From the NCBI GenBank assembly GCA_943840615.1, contig CALSVI010000007.1, positions 1 through 45,487 of the forward strand: a stretch of 45,487 bases of DNA. The letters run 5' to 3'. Position numbers and translations under genes: made by a program. Below are positions 24,711 to 32,293 of this stretch, in pieces. The stretch comes from an uncultured Luminiphilus sp. (lineage in GTDB: Bacteria; Pseudomonadota; Gammaproteobacteria; Pseudomonadales; Halieaceae). Each line of letters opens with the position of its first letter. Within the stretch, counting starts at the first letter, position 1. The notes below the pieces were generated by a model. It was not told the origin of the DNA. It did not search any database and worked only from the letters and a program-made list of their open reading frames with translations.

Positions 24711-26771
24711 TCAAGCTGACGGTGCAATCAGGATGTTGCCGAACTTATCGACGTTGCCGGTGTGACCGGAAAGGATGACCGTGGTCGAATCCATCTCCAG
24801 CACAATGGCGGGCCCGTCAATTTTGTTGCCGGCTTTCAGTTCATCCCTGCGGTAAAGGTTTGCTTGCATATCCTTACCGTCCATGAATACCTTTGAAGTG
24901 CCAATTTTGGCCGCCGCAACCGGCGTGCGACTCCCGGAGCTAGTGACCTTTTTAGCATCAATTTCTGCGCTTTTGCCTTGGGCCACTGCGCGGACATTGA
25001 CGATTTCCTTATCTGCCTCGAGCGCAAAGGTAAACAGCTGCCGATGCATCTCATCAAAGGGATCGCCGATAATCGACAGGCCTTTGGACTTCAATTTTTT
25101 GAGGTCAAAATCGACCGTCAGCGTCAGTCCCTGCCCCGAGTAACGGATATCAGCCTGATACGTCACGGAGCGATGCGCCTTCGGCACGCCCTCCTTCTCT
25201 AAGGTCTTCAGCGCCTTATTCGCTAACTGCTGATAGGTTTTTGCGAGCTCAGCGGGCGAGATGTTGGCAAAACGTCGAATGAAAGTGCGAGACGCCTCAT
25301 CGCGAACCCGAGTGGTCGCATCACCATAGGCACACAACACCCCCGGACCCGGCGGAATAATCACAGGCCAGCTGTTCATCAGCTTGCCGAGGGCATTGGC
25401 GTGAAGCGGCCCCGCACCACCGAAGCCAATCAGAGCAAAATCTCTGGGATCAAAGCCCTGCTCTACTGACACCAGGCGCAGCGCGCCGTACATGTTCTCG
25501 TTGACGATATCGATGATGCCCGCAGCGGCGCGCTTCACGGAGATGCCCAACGCCTTGGCCACCGGCTTGATCGCTTTTTCAGCAAGATCCTTGCGGATCT
25601 CCATATCGCCACCCAGACGCACCTCACTCGGCAAATAGCCGAGCACGACATTAGCGTCTGTGACCGTCGGGAAATCGCCCCCCTTGTTGTAAGCAGCGGG
25701 ACCGGGCTCGGCGCCGGCACTCTCGGGGCCTACCCGAAGTGCTCCAGTGAGCTCCGGTACATGTGCAATTGAACCGCCACCGGCACCGACGGTGCGCACA
25801 TCAACCGATGAGGCACGCACTGTCACATCACCTACCGTGGTCTCGCGACGCAATTGCGCCTTATTGTCCTGTACCAGCGCCACATCCGTTGAGGTGCCGC
25901 CCATATCGAAGGTCAGCAGGTTTTCAAACCCCGCCTGCTTTGCGACCCAAACCGCTCCGGATACTCCGCCCGCGGGGCCACTCATCAGCAGATTCACCGG
26001 TAATGACTGAGCCACCTTTGCCGAGGCCATTCCGCCATCAGAGCGCAGAATGTGAAGCTTCACATCCTTCATCTTGGCTTTGAGTTTGCGCTCAAGGTTC
26101 TTCACATACGCAGCCACTTTCGGTCGCACGTAGGAGTTGGCAACCGTCGTAATCGTCCGCTCGTACTCCTGCATTTCAGGTACAACGTTATAAGACAGCG
26201 ACACCGGAATTCCCGGCAGTACCTGTTTGGCAATCTTCTCCACCTCTCTCTCATGTGCCGGATTGGCATAGGAATTCACCAAAGAGATGGTCAGCGCCTC
26301 AATATTTTCTTTTTTCAGTTTCTTAAGCTCCCGGGTCAGCCCGGCTTTGTTGAGCTTTCGCACCACGGAACCGTCAGCCGCCATTCGCTCATCCGCTTCG
26401 ATCGTGCAAGACAGCGGCGCCAGGGGCTCACTTTTGTTGTAGATCACCCAGCCGCCCAGACCGCCCGGCACGTAGGAGCGCGCGATTTGCAGCACCTGCC
26501 GGTAGCCTTTGGTCGTCACCAATCCAACTTTAGCGCCCGATCCCGTGAGCACGGTATTAGTGGCCACAGTGGTGCCGTGCATGACCTGTGAGATTTCGCT
26601 GGGGTCTACCCCGGCATTTTCACAGACCCGCGCGACGCCGTTCATCACGCCTATCGAGGAATCTGCAGGTGTGCTGGGGACTTTTGCGGTGTGAATGGAG
26701 CCCGATTTCTCGTCAACGAGAATCAGGTCGGTAAATGTGCCGCCAACGTCGACACCAAGACGATAAGGCAT
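24711..26771 (-). CDS. hyuA: Hydantoinase A / oxoprolinase family subunit (copy 2)
   Basis: 686 residues. GAGGAGG precedes the ATG by 5 nt. ATPase-fold motifs are all present: RLGVDVGGTFTDLILVDE, MHGTTVATNTVLTGSGA, LLTFDMGGTSTDVALVQ, TVGAGGGSIAHVPE and IGFGGAGPLHANAL. As the ATP-using partner of HyuB it should activate a cyclic amide, lactam or carbonyl substrate. The divergent CaiB gene starts 202 bp away and a TGACCGGACA operator-like site lies between them, so hydantoinase and CoA-transferase are probably induced together. No gamma subunit of the acetone-carboxylase type is present. Confidence 0.93.
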   Translation of the reverse strand: MPYRLGVDVGGTFTDLILVDEKSGSIHTAKVPSTPADSSIGVMNGVARVCENAGVDPSEISQVMHGTTVATNTVLTGSGAKVGLVTTKGYRQVLQIARSYVPGGLGGWVIYNKSEPLAPLSCTIEADERMAADGSVVRKLNKAGLTRELKKLKKENIEALTISLVNSYANPAHEREVEKIAKQVLPGIPVSLSYNVVPEMQEYERTITTVANSYVRPKVAAYVKNLERKLKAKMKDVKLHILRSDGGMASAKVAQSLPVNLLMSGPAGGVSGAVWVAKQAGFENLLTFDMGGTSTDVALVQDNKAQLRRETTVGDVTVRASSVDVRTVGAGGGSIAHVPELTGALRVGPESAGAEPGPAAYNKGGDFPTVTDANVVLGYLPSEVRLGGDMEIRKDLAEKAIKPVAKALGISVKRAAAGIIDIVNENMYGALRLVSVEQGFDPRDFALIGFGGAGPLHANALGKLMNSWPVIIPPGPGVLCAYGDATTRVRDEASRTFIRRFANISPAELAKTYQQLANKALKTLEKEGVPKAHRSVTYQADIRYSGQGLTLTVDFDLKKLKSKGLSIIGDPFDEMHRQLFTFALEADKEIVNVRAVAQGKSAEIDAKKVTSSGSRTPVAAAKIGTSKVFMDGKDMQANLYRRDELKAGNKIDGPAIVLEMDSTTVILSGHTGNVDKFGNILIAPSA

Positions 26772-26867
26772 GCTGGCCTCCTCTTGTTATGGATCTTGTT
26801 TTGATCTCATCGCGAACTGCGCTCTCCGGAAAGTCCGCCTAGGCCTCTCAGCCTCGCTCGAAACAAT

Positions 26868-26877
26868 TGACCGGACA
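26868..26877. promoter_or_regulatory. TGTCCGGACA-type operator between hyuA2 and CaiB3
   Basis: TGACCGGACA within AATTGACCGGACATTT, one mismatch from the palindrome. A TACAAT -10-like hexamer for the rightward CaiB gene lies at 26883-26888, so the site would fall in the promoter spacer. It is 97 bp from each of the two divergent starts. Confidence 0.6.
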
Positions 26878-26973
26878 TTTGCTACAATCTCGCTCTCCAT
26901 GTCACGATGCACCAATCTGCACACAGGTGCAAGGTATCATCCGTTTCCCATCTGAAATTCTCCGGAGCACATT

Positions 26974-28158
26974 ATGATGAAACCCCTTGCTGGCATCCGC
27001 ATACTGGCCATTGAACAATTCGGCGCGGGTCCCTATGGCTCAATGTACCTGGCAGAGTTAGGGGCCGAAGTGATCAAAATTGAAAATAGAGCGACCGGTG
27101 GTGACCCGTCTAGACAGTCAGGGTCGGTGACTTTAGCCGAGGATGATAGCGCCTATTTTCAGGCGTTCAATCTCGCTAAAAAAAGCGTCACGCTGAATCT
27201 CAAAAGTGACGAAGGTCGGTCGCTCTTTCATGATTTAGTTCGCAAGAGCGATGTCGTCTGGAACAACTTGCGCGGCAGCCAGCCCGCCAAGATGGGGCTC
27301 GACTACAAAACGTTGAAAGAGGTTAAGGCCGATATCATCTGCACTCATATCTCCGCCTATGGCCGGGACAATGATCGTGCTGAGTGGCCGGGGTATGACT
27401 ACCTCATGCAGGCCGAGTGCGGCTTTCTCTCTGTTACCGGTGAACCCGGCACCCCTCCCTCTCGATTTGGGCTATCAATGATCGACTTTATGACGGGCGT
27501 GGTCGCGGCACTGGGGTGTGTTGCGGCCCTGCTGGCGCGCACGAATCAGGGTGGCCGAGACGTCGATATCAGTCTGTTTGATGTGGCACTGCATCAGCTC
27601 ACGTATCCCGGCACGTGGTACTTAAACCACGGCATTGAAACCGGTCGCGTCGCGCGCTCAGCGCATCCGTACAACACGCCAGTGCAACTCTTCAAAACCC
27701 GGGACGGCTGGATCTTCATCATGTGCATGACCGATAAGTTCTGGCAACTCTTGGTCGAACGAACACAGCACCCTGAACTTGCCGACGACCCACGTTTTAA
27801 CTCCATGGCGGCGCGCGCGGAAAATCGGGATGCACTGACGGCAGCGCTCGACGACATTTTTGAGACTGAAGAGACCGATCACTGGTTTGCCCTGCTGCAA
27901 ACCCATATCCCGGTGGCGCCGGTTTACGATTTGCCGAATGCCCTCAATAACCCCTTTGTGGAATCGATTGGCATGATGCAGACCATGCCTCATCGGGAAT
28001 TTGGCGAATACCGCGGGTTGAGCAACCCGATCAAGATCGACAACCAGCGCCTCGACACGCAGTGTGGCGCGGGTCTGGGTGCAGACAACGCCACGATTTT
28101 AGGGGACGAGCTAGGTGTGGAGAATCTGCAGGATCTGGCAGAGCGAGGCGTCATTTAA
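26974..28158 (+). CDS. CaiB/BaiF family CoA-transferase 3
   Basis: 394 residues. Motifs: LAGIRILAIEQFGAGPYGSM, GAEVIKIENRATGGD, SVTLNLKSDEGR, KSDVVWNNLRGSQPAKMGLD, ISAYGR, TGEPGTPPSRFGLSMID with the catalytic Asp171 in SMIDFMTG. GGAG lies upstream of tandem ATG codons. This is a different subgroup from the two CaiB proteins at 16.8-19.2 kb and more like the succinyl-CoA-dependent transferases for small branched diacids. Single-gene unit, divergent from hyuA2B2 and under the same operator. Its stop codon sits in the loop of an 8-bp perfect hairpin. Confidence 0.92.
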   Translation: MMKPLAGIRILAIEQFGAGPYGSMYLAELGAEVIKIENRATGGDPSRQSGSVTLAEDDSAYFQAFNLAKKSVTLNLKSDEGRSLFHDLVRKSDVVWNNLRGSQPAKMGLDYKTLKEVKADIICTHISAYGRDNDRAEWPGYDYLMQAECGFLSVTGEPGTPPSRFGLSMIDFMTGVVAALGCVAALLARTNQGGRDVDISLFDVALHQLTYPGTWYLNHGIETGRVARSAHPYNTPVQLFKTRDGWIFIMCMTDKFWQLLVERTQHPELADDPRFNSMAARAENRDALTAALDDIFETEETDHWFALLQTHIPVAPVYDLPNALNNPFVESIGMMQTMPHREFGEYRGLSNPIKIDNQRLDTQCGAGLGADNATILGDELGVENLQDLAERGVI

Positions 28159-28166
28159 GACGCCTC
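28145..28166. terminator. Perfect hairpin spanning the CaiB3 stop codon
   Basis: GAGGCGTC and GACGCCTC pair perfectly (8 bp) around ATTTAA, which includes the stop codon TAA. No U-tract follows on either strand. The gene converges with the hydrolase 26 bp away; the stem may mark or protect transcript ends rather than terminate transcription. Confidence 0.4.
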
Positions 28167-28191
28167 AGAGACGGTTCCACTGACGAGACGG

Positions 28192-28995
28192 TTAGTGCCT
28201 GCCGAGAAAGTCGAACAGAATCTGGCAGAACGCAATCTTTTCGTCCTTACCTGCGACCACATGAGCCACCTCATCCATGGTGACACCCACTGCGTTCGGG
28301 AGCCCTTCTTCCAGAGGCAGGGTGGTCCGAGGCCCGGTAACAATGTCTTCGCCCGCATGAATCACCAACGTGGGCGCCTCGATGTCGGCGAGATGCGGTC
28401 GGATGTCGTGGCCGAGGCAGGCCTCGACAAAACGCAGATGGGCGGGCACGCGGCCTTCGAGTGCGCCCCAGACGCCACCACTGCCGAGTAGCTTCTCGCG
28501 GTTGGCGTTGTAATAGTCCGGCCGGAACGATAGTGACGCGACCATCGACTGAAATGCGAGAAAGCCAGCATGCTCATGCATGTCACCAAACGCGCGCAAC
28601 TGGTCCGCCAGCATGGGATCCGCCCAAGTCCAACACCCCATATTGACCATGCATCGCACTAAGTCAGGACGCTTCACCGCCACCCACTGGCCGATGCAGG
28701 CACCAATACCTACCAGCCCGACAAAGTACACCGACTTCATATTCAGGTGGTCCAACAACCCTATGATGTCGTCAGCATGTAACTGGGTCGATGCGGGTAC
28801 AGAGAAATCGTCATTTGATTCCCCGATACCTCGGTAATCGATGATCACGGTAGAGAACTGATCGGTCATTCCTCTCGCCAGATAATGATGGCGCCCGTGA
28901 CAGAACGTATCCCAGCCACCGATATAAACGGCCGGGGGGCCCTCTCCATGAACTTCGTAATACATGTCGTGGCCGTTGATGTGGGCAATAGGCAT
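28192..28995 (-). CDS. Alpha/beta-hydrolase fold protein without a nucleophilic serine
   Basis: 267 residues from the ATG at 28995, preceded by AGGAG at 8 nt; a longer frame begins with a TTG at 29013. Fold landmarks are PPAVYIGGWDTFCHGR (oxyanion-loop region), VIIDYRGIGESNDDF, VYFVGLVGIGACIGQW where the nucleophile elbow should be, APTLVIHAGEDIVTG (acid) and DEVAHVVAGKDE (His). The expected GxSxG is replaced by LVGIGA, with Gly at the serine position. RutD, from the pyrimidine-degradation pathway, and NDRG proteins also lack the serine as I recall them. In context beside a RutB/carbamoylsarcosinase-like hydrolase it may act on an unstable amide or enamine, or only bind ligand. Confidence 0.85.
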   Translation of the reverse strand: MPIAHINGHDMYYEVHGEGPPAVYIGGWDTFCHGRHHYLARGMTDQFSTVIIDYRGIGESNDDFSVPASTQLHADDIIGLLDHLNMKSVYFVGLVGIGACIGQWVAVKRPDLVRCMVNMGCWTWADPMLADQLRAFGDMHEHAGFLAFQSMVASLSFRPDYYNANREKLLGSGGVWGALEGRVPAHLRFVEACLGHDIRPHLADIEAPTLVIHAGEDIVTGPRTTLPLEEGLPNAVGVTMDEVAHVVAGKDEKIAFCQILFDFLGRH

Positions 28996-29038
28996 AGCAG
29001 AGCTCCTACTCAAAAATGCAGTTTAGTGTGTGCTGGTC

Positions 29039-29656
29039 TCAGAGCGTGTTGATATGGTCCAGCACGCTTTGCAGATCGGTGACATCGGCATAGCGGCGGC
29101 CAACGTCTCGTAAATTACTGGCGTGCGCTTCCTCATCCTGGTCACCGCAGCAATCCGCCGGCACGATAGTGCGATAACCCGCCGAGAAGCTGTCGACCAC
29201 CGACGCGCGAACACATCCCGAGGTAGTGCAACCGGTAATAATCGTAGTGTCGATACAGTGCGTGACCAACCAGGGCTTCAGCGGCGTTTCATAAAAGATG
29301 GACGGAGCGGTCTTGATGAACTGAAAAATATAGTCGTCGTCACGAATACGCGGATCCAATTCAGTACAGGGATGACCGTGATAAAAACTGCCATCGTAGA
29401 GAGAATCGATCTTCCAATACGTCATCTCGTCAGGCCCACCCCAGGAGACTGCGCAAGATGCGGCGGGAATCCGCTTTGCTTTGCAGGCCGCCAGCAGTAT
29501 CGACGTGTTGTCGACCGCTCGCTGCACGTGATCACTGCGTCCTAGAGGGTTGCTGGCGTCTGTGAACCCTTGCTGAAAGTCCACCATGATGAGTGCGGGC
29601 CGCTCTCCAAAACCGATATCCCTTTGCCCATATCCTGCTTCTGCAAATTTATCCAT
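29039..29656 (-). CDS. Isochorismatase-fold cysteine hydrolase 1 (N-carbamoylsarcosine-amidase-like)
   Basis: 205 residues from the ATG at 29656; the longer frame to 29698 adds a tail unlike the family. Catalytic triad visible: Asp26 (ALIMVDFQQGF), Lys115 (FQFIKTAPS) and Cys148 (TGCTTSGCVRASVVD). The TTSGCVRA motif is typical of N-carbamoylsarcosine amidohydrolase and related carbamoyl- or amide-cleaving members. It would release ammonia, and CO2 if the substrate is a carbamoyl, from a product of ring opening by HyuAB. The downstream alpha/beta-hydrolase lies 43 bp away on the same strand, probably co-transcribed. Divergent from a second isochorismatase-fold gene across an operator-like site. 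Confidence 0.9.
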   Translation of the reverse strand: MDKFAEAGYGQRDIGFGERPALIMVDFQQGFTDASNPLGRSDHVQRAVDNTSILLAACKAKRIPAASCAVSWGGPDEMTYWKIDSLYDGSFYHGHPCTELDPRIRDDDYIFQFIKTAPSIFYETPLKPWLVTHCIDTTIITGCTTSGCVRASVVDSFSAGYRTIVPADCCGDQDEEAHASNLRDVGRRYADVTDLQSVLDHINTL

Positions 29657-29710
29657 TGGCTCCCCGCCTTGATCGTGGCCACCACGCAGCCCACGCAATA
29701 TGACTTAGAA

Positions 29711-29720
29711 TGTACGAACA
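29711..29720. promoter_or_regulatory. Operator-like site between the divergent cysteine hydrolases
   Basis: TGTACGAACA inside AATGTACGAACAATT; it differs from TGTCCGGACA at two positions and keeps the outer TGT/ACA arms and AATT flanks. TAGAAT (29706-29711) gives a -10-like hexamer sharing its last T with the site. The weakest of the seven sites. Confidence 0.4.
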
Positions 29721-29742
29721 ATTCAAGGATAGCGATTTCACC

Positions 29743-30426
29743 ATGAGCCAGCCCAGCTTTATTGATCATTTCAGCCAGCAATTCACGCTTCAACCCACCC
29801 GCACCGCCCTGCTGATCATCGATATGCAAAATGCGACGGGGAATCGCGAGATGGGTCTAGGGAAACTACTTGCAGAACAGGGCAATAGCGAATCGGCGCA
29901 ATATCGTTTCGATCGCATCGATAATCTGCTGATCCCTAATATCCAGAAGTTGATCGGCGGATTTAGAGCCGCAGGCGCGCATATTATCTGGATCACTTAT
30001 GGCGCCAACGCGGCCGATGCCAGCGACGCACCGCGCCATATTGCACCGATTATTAAAGCCACCAACAACATTGCCGGCCAACCCGAACACGAAGTAGTCG
30101 ATGCGCTCAAACCCGGACCGGGCGATCTGGTTTTGAACAAAACGACTCAGGGTGCCTTTCGCTCCACCGCCCTCGACAGCTCTCTGCGCGCTCTGGGGGT
30201 GGATACTGTCGTGTCCACCGGCGTCTCAACCAATAACTGTGTCGCCATGACCTCGATGGAAGCCTGTGACTTACAGTATCGGGTTGTTGTTACGAGTGAT
30301 GCCACCGGAACGGATAGCGACGAGATGCAGGAAGCCACCCTGACCATGCTGCGTCGGCTTTGGGCGAGAGTGCTCTCCACAGAGGAAGTCCTCACAGAGC
30401 TCACTGCGGGGGGCGATGCCTCCTGA
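29743..30426 (+). CDS. Isochorismatase-fold cysteine hydrolase 2 (RutB/nicotinamidase-like)
   Basis: 227 residues from the ATG at 29743 (MSQPSFIDHF); an upstream ATG at 29710 falls in the operator-like site and is not preferred. Triad: Asp27 (TALLIIDMQNA), Lys133 (LVLNKTTQGAF) and Cys166 (GVSTNNCVAMT). The N-terminal DMQNA and the STNNCV motif place it closer to RutB (ureidoacrylate hydrolase) and biuret/nicotinamidase-like enzymes than to its divergent neighbour. It should cleave an amide or ureido group in the cytosol. The DMT transporter begins right at its stop codon, suggesting an operon with export or import of the product. Confidence 0.9.
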   Translation: MSQPSFIDHFSQQFTLQPTRTALLIIDMQNATGNREMGLGKLLAEQGNSESAQYRFDRIDNLLIPNIQKLIGGFRAAGAHIIWITYGANAADASDAPRHIAPIIKATNNIAGQPEHEVVDALKPGPGDLVLNKTTQGAFRSTALDSSLRALGVDTVVSTGVSTNNCVAMTSMEACDLQYRVVVTSDATGTDSDEMQEATLTMLRRLWARVLSTEEVLTELTAGGDAS

Positions 30427-31334
30427 GCATTCGCCAGCCACCCAGCATTACGGGCGGTGTCCTCGTTGCCGTTGGCGCGATTCTGCTGGCTGCCAAGGGA
30501 CTGTTCGCCAAAAGCCTGTACGAAATGGGACTCAGCTTTCATGATGTCGCTGCGATCCGCTCGGTGCTTGCGGTACCCGGCTTCGCGCTGTTGGCCTGGC
30601 TATACCGCAGCCGTTCCGCCCCAGATCTCGTCATCACTCGGCGCGATATCGGGCTCGCGATCTTTGCTGGCATCCTCTGCTATTACCTTGGCGCACTCGC
30701 TAACTTTTATGCGCTGACCATCATCGACGCCAGCGTCGAGCGGCCTCTGCTGTTTGCTTATCCGATCTTTGTTGTGTTGATCAAGATGGCGATCGAGCGG
30801 AAAGCGCCCAGCCCACGGGTGATTCTGGCATTGATACTGACGTCACTGGGCGTCTTGCTTGTCACCGGCGCTCTGAACACTACCCTCACGGATAGTGAGT
30901 GGATCGGGATGGGGTGGATCCTGTTCTGCTCTGTCAGTATCGCGATTTACTTTCTCATCAGCGGGGACTTAACACAGCGGCTTGGTAGCGGGCTGTTTAC
31001 CCTCATTGCCATGGGCTCTGCCGCAGCCGGCCTTGCCGGACACTATCAATGGGTGGCGGGTTGGCAACACATCGATCTGTCTGCCACGGCCTGGTATACG
31101 TTGTCAGCGCTGATTGTCTTTTCGACTGTTTTGCCGCTGTTCTTAATGGCGGAGGGTGTGCGGCGAATTGGGCCGTCGCGGGCCTCACTGATCAGCACGC
31201 TGGGCCCTCCTGCGACCGCCTTGATGGCCTACGAGCTCACCGGAGAGATTCTGGCCGCCGCTCAGTGGCTGGGGATCGCTTTGGTGATAGTGGGAGTGCT
31301 GGCGCTGGAAATGGGGCGTTCCCGACAGGGTTGA
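30360..31334 (+). CDS. EamA-type DMT superfamily transporter
   Basis: About ten hydrophobic helices in two EamA repeats (ITGGVLVAVGAILLAAKGLF at the start, LISTLGPPATALMAYELTGE near the end), typical of drug/metabolite transporters of the inner membrane. The given start is a TTG at 30360 inside the preceding hydrolase gene. No ATG or GTG exists before the first helix. A CTG at 30423 that overlaps the hydrolase TGA, behind a GGGGGG tract, would give 303 residues and looks more natural. The true start is undecided. Translational coupling with the hydrolase suggests movement of a related metabolite. Confidence 0.85.
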   Translation: MGESALHRGSPHRAHCGGRCLLSIRQPPSITGGVLVAVGAILLAAKGLFAKSLYEMGLSFHDVAAIRSVLAVPGFALLAWLYRSRSAPDLVITRRDIGLAIFAGILCYYLGALANFYALTIIDASVERPLLFAYPIFVVLIKMAIERKAPSPRVILALILTSLGVLLVTGALNTTLTDSEWIGMGWILFCSVSIAIYFLISGDLTQRLGSGLFTLIAMGSAAAGLAGHYQWVAGWQHIDLSATAWYTLSALIVFSTVLPLFLMAEGVRRIGPSRASLISTLGPPATALMAYELTGEILAAAQWLGIALVIVGVLALEMGRSRQG

Positions 31335-31354
31335 GCGCTTTTTACGTCCTTCAG

Positions 31355-31383
31355 TTGGTATTTATGCTAAATGTCCGTACAAT
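31355..31383 (+). promoter_or_regulatory. Promoter of the TauD-like gene
   Basis: TTGGTA (31355-31360), a 17-bp spacer and TACAAT (31378-31383), 27 bp before the ATG. The -10 hexamer is overlapped by the operator-like TGTCCGTACA, an arrangement expected for repression. Confidence 0.6.
31372..31381. promoter_or_regulatory. TGTCCGGACA-type operator at the TauD promoter
   Basis: TGTCCGTACA within AAATGTCCGTACAATT, one mismatch from the palindrome, covering the first four bases of the -10 hexamer TACAAT. Confidence 0.6.
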
Positions 31384-31410
31384 TCTATTTTTCTTCTTTG
31401 GATCAGTGGT

Positions 31411-32256
31411 ATGTACGCGACACGCCCCCTCAGCCACACTTTTGGCGCCGAAGTGCTTGACTGTCAGGTGTCTGGGTCACCCAGCGGACAGGATATTATT
31501 GCTATTCGCGAACTGTGGGCCGAACACAAACTCCTCCTGTTCAGGAACCAGTCCTTTGACGAGGCCGCGCTCGTCGGCTTCAGCAGTAAGTTTGGCGACC
31601 TGGAAATCCACGTGCGCGAGGAGTATCTCTCCCCCGAGCACCCCGAAATTTTGTATGTCTCTAATATTGAGCAAGAGGGACGCCGCATCGGCATCCTATC
31701 GGATACTGAGGTGGGCTGGCATTACGACCAAATTTATTTGCCAAAGCCTGCGGTGGGCTCGCTACTGATGGCCGACACCCTCCCTCCAGAGGGCGGCAAC
31801 ACCGAGTTTGCTGACATGAGCGCGGCCTGGACCGCGCTGCCTGAGCAAACCCGCGCAAAGCTTGATGGGTGTCTGGCCAACCAGTCTTACGAGGCCTTCA
31901 ATCAGGCTTACAGCGTGCCCACAAACAATAAGCAGAAAGCGCGGTCACCCGACATTCATCAGCCCATCGTGCGCACGCATCCGGTGACGGGCCGCAAAGC
32001 CCTGTACCTTTGCCCCGGCATGACGACCGACATTGTCGGCTGGGATCCACAGGAGAGCGCAGACATGCTGGCATTTCTCTTTGATTGGACGACTCGGCCT
32101 GAATTCGTTTACTCGCACGCCTGGCAGCCCGGAGACGCATTGATGTGGGACAACGCCTGCACCATGCACCGCAGGGATCCGTTTGATCCCCAACACCCAC
32201 GACTGATGAAGCGAACGACTATTCTGCCGCCAGCAGAGCGCGCAATTCCGTTCTAA
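31411..32256 (+). CDS. TauD/TfdA family Fe(II)/2-oxoglutarate dioxygenase
   Basis: 281 residues. The iron-binding facial triad is visible: His104 and Asp106 in VGWHYDQIYL, and His253 in DNACTMHRRD; Arg264 or Arg268 in HPRLMKRTTI should bind 2-oxoglutarate. Members hydroxylate an organic acid or sulfonate, often cleaving C-S, C-O or C-N bonds, with succinate and CO2 as co-products. Context suggests an oxidative step on the imported substrate or removal of a side group. It has its own promoter (31355-31383) overlapped by the regulon operator and converges with the HpaB-family gene 37 bp away. Substrate unknown. Confidence 0.92.
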   Translation: MYATRPLSHTFGAEVLDCQVSGSPSGQDIIAIRELWAEHKLLLFRNQSFDEAALVGFSSKFGDLEIHVREEYLSPEHPEILYVSNIEQEGRRIGILSDTEVGWHYDQIYLPKPAVGSLLMADTLPPEGGNTEFADMSAAWTALPEQTRAKLDGCLANQSYEAFNQAYSVPTNNKQKARSPDIHQPIVRTHPVTGRKALYLCPGMTTDIVGWDPQESADMLAFLFDWTTRPEFVYSHAWQPGDALMWDNACTMHRRDPFDPQHPRLMKRTTILPPAERAIPF

Positions 32257-32293
32257 GTATTAGACGCGGTAACGCCTAGCCGCCAGCCCGACG

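Noticed and set aside
22772..26771. Acetone or acetophenone carboxylase
   Set aside because: No gamma subunit gene is adjacent to either HyuAB pair, and cysteine hydrolases are nearby instead.
22772..29656. Creatinine degradation (N-methylhydantoinase plus N-carbamoylsarcosine amidase)
   Set aside because: No creatinine deaminase or sarcosine oxidase/dehydrogenase is present, and the CoA-transferases, CitE and MaoC genes have no place in that route.
29039..30426. Complete Rut-type pyrimidine degradation pathway (RutB/RutD/RutE-like proteins)
   Set aside because: RutB-like, RutD-like and nitroreductase-family genes occur, but no RutA-type monooxygenase, RutC or RutF is present and the nitroreductase is too long and in another operon.
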